In this document: one piece after another, positions 61,231-64,000 of the stretch
Layout of the letters: each line of letters opens with the position of its first letter
Position numbering within the stretch: the first letter of the stretch is position 1
Source: Hyperoplus lanceolatus
Lineage: Eukaryota; Chordata; Actinopteri; Uranoscopiformes; Ammodytidae
Length of the DNA stretch: 64,000 bases
Direction of reading: 5' to 3'
Assembly (NCBI GenBank): GCA_026929865.2
Contig: CM049402.1
Location: 10,126,001 to 10,190,000 of the forward strand
Notes under the pieces: generated by a model
What the model was told of the DNA's origin: nothing
The model's input: the letters and a program-made list of their open reading frames with translations, nothing else
The model's database searches: none
Position numbers and translations under genes: made by a program

Positions 61231-64000
61231 TTAATAGACGTAGCTGGCAGTGTACAGAGATGTCATGGAGGCTTGGTCAGTGGAGCCGGTGGGCTTGTAC
61301 TCTCCTTTGGAAGCCAGGCCGTTGATCTGAGGAGAGCCAACGGAAAAGAGGGGAGAGTGAGGGCAAAGTCAAATCTGAGTGTTAATGATCAGCCGAGTTA
61401 CCTGTACCGTATTAGTGCAAGGAACAAACAGACAAAAAGCTTTTTTTTTTTTTTTTTAGAATCAATCATTTACCAGGGTATCGCAAGATAAAGAGTCATT
61501 CAATAAGATAGTTGCACAGTCCACGACTGGAAAAATTGATAAGTGTGCATTAATTATCGGCGCCCCGTTCCAATTCCGGTGACCTACCTTGGCCCTGTTG
61601 CAGAAAACGTCACGTGAAGCCGCCTTGTTTTCATCTTTGCCCTGCCAGGCCGCGAGAGCCGAGGCCTGGAGTGCACGGCCGTAAGAGAAGGTCAGCTTCC
61701 AGGGGCGGTGGAGGGGAACCTGGTTGATGGCGTTCAGGTTGAGGGAGGCTTCCTCCTCACTCTGGCCTCCGGACAGGAAGCAGACGCCTGAGAAGACAAA
61801 GCAGCGTGCTCTATAGTTCATGTTTGATTCTGAATATATCGCTGCAAATTTGTCATTGTACTATTGCACATTTTATTATTTCAGTCATTTCCTCTTTTTA
61901 ATTCTCCCAGTTGTATTACTTTGTTCCAATCTTTCATTAATTTCCTTTCAAAATCTTTCCTTGGCCAGGTGTTGAGAACTAGAATGTGTGCTAAAACACT
62001 TAAAACAATACATCGGGTTTGTCAAATGCAATTGTGATATCAATGTCAAATAAAATCTAACCAACTACTTGCACTGAGAGAACTAAGGCTGCGTTCTAAT
62101 ACAAAACGTGAGGTCAAATGCAGCATGCAGACAAATACCCAGATGACCAACTACATCCGGTCGTAACTTTTAGTATAGAAATCAGCATACTTTTGCGATC
62201 CTGACCCACAATCCACTGCACAGAACAAGTAAAGTCACATTGACTGAGCATCGGAGTGTAAACAACCAGCAATGTGACGGATATACAAGCAATTGTGTGC
62301 CTACTGCGTGCAAACAACGTACGTTTTATGGTCAGCTGTTGTATGTAGAATAGTGAAAATAAGGAGTATGCGATTTGGAATGCAGGGTTAGGTTTCCTTT
62401 GTCCGGCTTTACTTGAACTAGAAAAAGTCTGGCCTCATGACACTCACCAGGCACAGCACTGGGGACAGTGCGTCTCAGAGCGGTCACTGTGGCCATGCCA
62501 ACCTCCTGAGGGGTGTACTTCTTAGTGCAGGAGTGTCCAGCAAGCACCATGTTGGGCTTGAGCAGAGTGCCCTCCAGGTACACGTGGTGATCAGACAGAG
62601 CTTTGTACGTGGCAGCCAGAACCTACAGATGAAAAGAAAGATGTGTTCATGCAGACAGGCTTTAAAAAGGTCTACTATGCAAGATGCACTTGTGACTAAA
62701 GAATTCTAAAGTATGAGGAAAAAAACAATCATCTCTCTTAGGAAGGCGGGGCTCAATGAGACAGGCGCTAAAGTGGAGCGTTTCAGACACAGGTTGAAAA
62801 GAGGAGATTCAGCAATGGCACTGATACATTTTTTGGAAACTACACCATCTAGTAGAAACCCAAATTGCAATTTTGAACCTGAAAATGAGCATAATATGTG
62901 ACTTTAAAAAGAAAATCTAAATGGGGAAATATTTTAGTGTTGCTACCAACCTTTTCTGTGACGTACTGGCAGCGCAGCAGGTCGTGGTCTCCGTCAGGCA
63001 GGATCTCTGGCTCCACAATGGGCACCAGGCCATTCTGATGGGAGGACAACAATGTTGAGTAAGTGGCAAGCTAATATGAAGTAATGTCATATCTTAAAAT
63101 ATGTCCACACACACACCTGTTGGCAGATACTGGCATATCTGGCGAGGACATTGGCGTTCTCCGCAATGGCAACAGCTGATGGGCAGCTGTCTGAAATCTT
63201 GAGCACGCACCGCCACTTGGCAAAGTCACAACCATCCTTCTTGTACTGGGCACAACGCTCTGAGAGGCCATCCAGACCTAAAGGGAGAAAAAAAAAAACA
63301 CAGAAAGTTTGTACCCGTTGCTGCTAATGCTAATTCTGCAACATGTTGCTGCAATTTTTAAACACGAAGAAGCATTGAATTGCACACATTTGACGGTGCC
63401 CATAGAAATAAAAACCCATTCTCACCTTGTGTGGTGGTCTCTCCGTCTGTTCCATTCAGAGCAGCCGTGCCTTTGTCAACCTGCAGGAAGAAAAGCATCC
63501 ATTACTTTACTAGGATCAACATACATGGGGGGGTGTGGGAGATGTACGCAATTCAACTAGACTCAATCTCCGCTCCTGACCTTGATCCCGACCACCATGC
63601 CCTTTCCCTTGACGACCTGGGGGAAGAGCTTGCCACAGTCTCCCTTCTGGTAGAGGGTCTCGTGGAAGAAGATCACCCCACCCACGCTGTTGGAGATGGA
63701 GGGATCGGACCCGAACAGGATCTGGCGGAAGCAGCGGCGGTTCTCCTCTGTGTTCTCCACCTTGATATTCTGGAGGCGTTTTCCCATGGTTCCTGGAAAA
63801 AAGAAGGGAGGGAGGGACATGGTTTCAGTTGCACACTCGCCAAAGTCACTGCATACTGGCCATACTGGAGACGACTAAAGAGAGAGAGAGAGAACTTACC
63901 TGTTGATTCATCAGCAGCCAGGATTCCCTTTCCTGTAGCCACCATCCTCTGAGCAATGTCAGAGAGCTCCTTCTTCTGCTCCGGAGACAGGGATGGAAAC
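61231..64000 (-). CDS. aldob: Fructose-bisphosphate aldolase B (5' end outside window)
   Basis: Eight exons seen: 63900-64000 (cut by the window edge), 63581-63792, 63426-63480, 63117-63277, 62951-63034, 62448-62622, 61588-61787, 61231-61326. They encode 360 residues; a 364-aa enzyme implies only about four N-terminal residues are missing. It is a class I aldolase, splitting fructose-1,6-bisphosphate and fructose-1-phosphate. Active-site parts are visible: AADES (Asp33), VGIKVDKG (Lys107), KWR (Lys146), [11 protein letters not shown] (Schiff-base Lys229) and SYGRAL (Arg303). [34 protein letters not shown] and the SLYTASYVY end fit aldolase B better than A or C, both of which end NHAY. The terminal tyrosine is kept. 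Convergent with the MS4A-like gene. Confidence 0.9.

Noticed and set aside
63380-63952. 190-codon plus-strand frame
   Set aside because: Antisense shadow crossing aldob exons and introns.

Overview
The window looks like teleost fish genomic DNA. It has spliced vertebrate genes with GT-AG introns, long (CA)n/(GT)n microsatellites, Tc1, hAT, piggyBac-like and tRNA-SINE repeats, and single-copy genes (arsi, tcof1, tmco6, aldob) that read as fish orthologues. No bacterial, phage or organelle features were seen. All gene models were assembled by hand from splice sites and reading-frame phase; none was checked by alignment or RNA.

Bases 1-24,100 (minus strand) hold a tandem cluster of CD2/SLAM-type immunoglobulin receptors. 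Each gene has a signal peptide, a V domain without the canonical Ig disulfide, a four-cysteine C2 domain, a Thr/Asn-rich stalk, a membrane segment and a short signalling tail. Gene 1 (1,021-4,519) has a three-tyrosine ITIM-type tail. Genes 2 (6,887-9,364) and 3 (13,022-15,379) have a different, one-tyrosine tail fused to the membrane exon. Gene 4 (17,721-20,457) has the gene-1 tail but looks decayed. An isolated V-exon relic (16,660-16,984) and the scar of a deleted gene (near 23,373) also lie here. Genes 1 and 2 sit in a recent tandem duplication of about 4.85 kb. Insertions present in only one copy (a 1.25-kb hAT element, a solo LTR, a small MITE, a 5'-truncated LINE) can be dated against the empty sites in sister copies.

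Bases 24,658-26,277 hold a decayed Tc1 element. At 27,524-29,278 is a distant sixth relative (minus strand) with one Ig domain and almost no tail, read through a GC-AG intron.

Bases 30,527-48,664 hold arsi (minus, arylsulfatase I) and tcof1 (plus, treacle) head to head with about 7.9 kb between them. The same pair is adjacent and divergent on human 5q32. tmco6 (plus, 49,550-54,599) follows, then an MS4A-like four-pass membrane protein (plus, 56,906-58,982) and the 3' part of aldob (minus, 61,231 to past the window end).

The receptor cluster is probably fast-evolving immune DNA. The genes to its right are slow-evolving housekeeping or developmental genes with no evident functional link to it. 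The most unusual content is the shuffling of membrane and tail exons between near-identical receptor copies.
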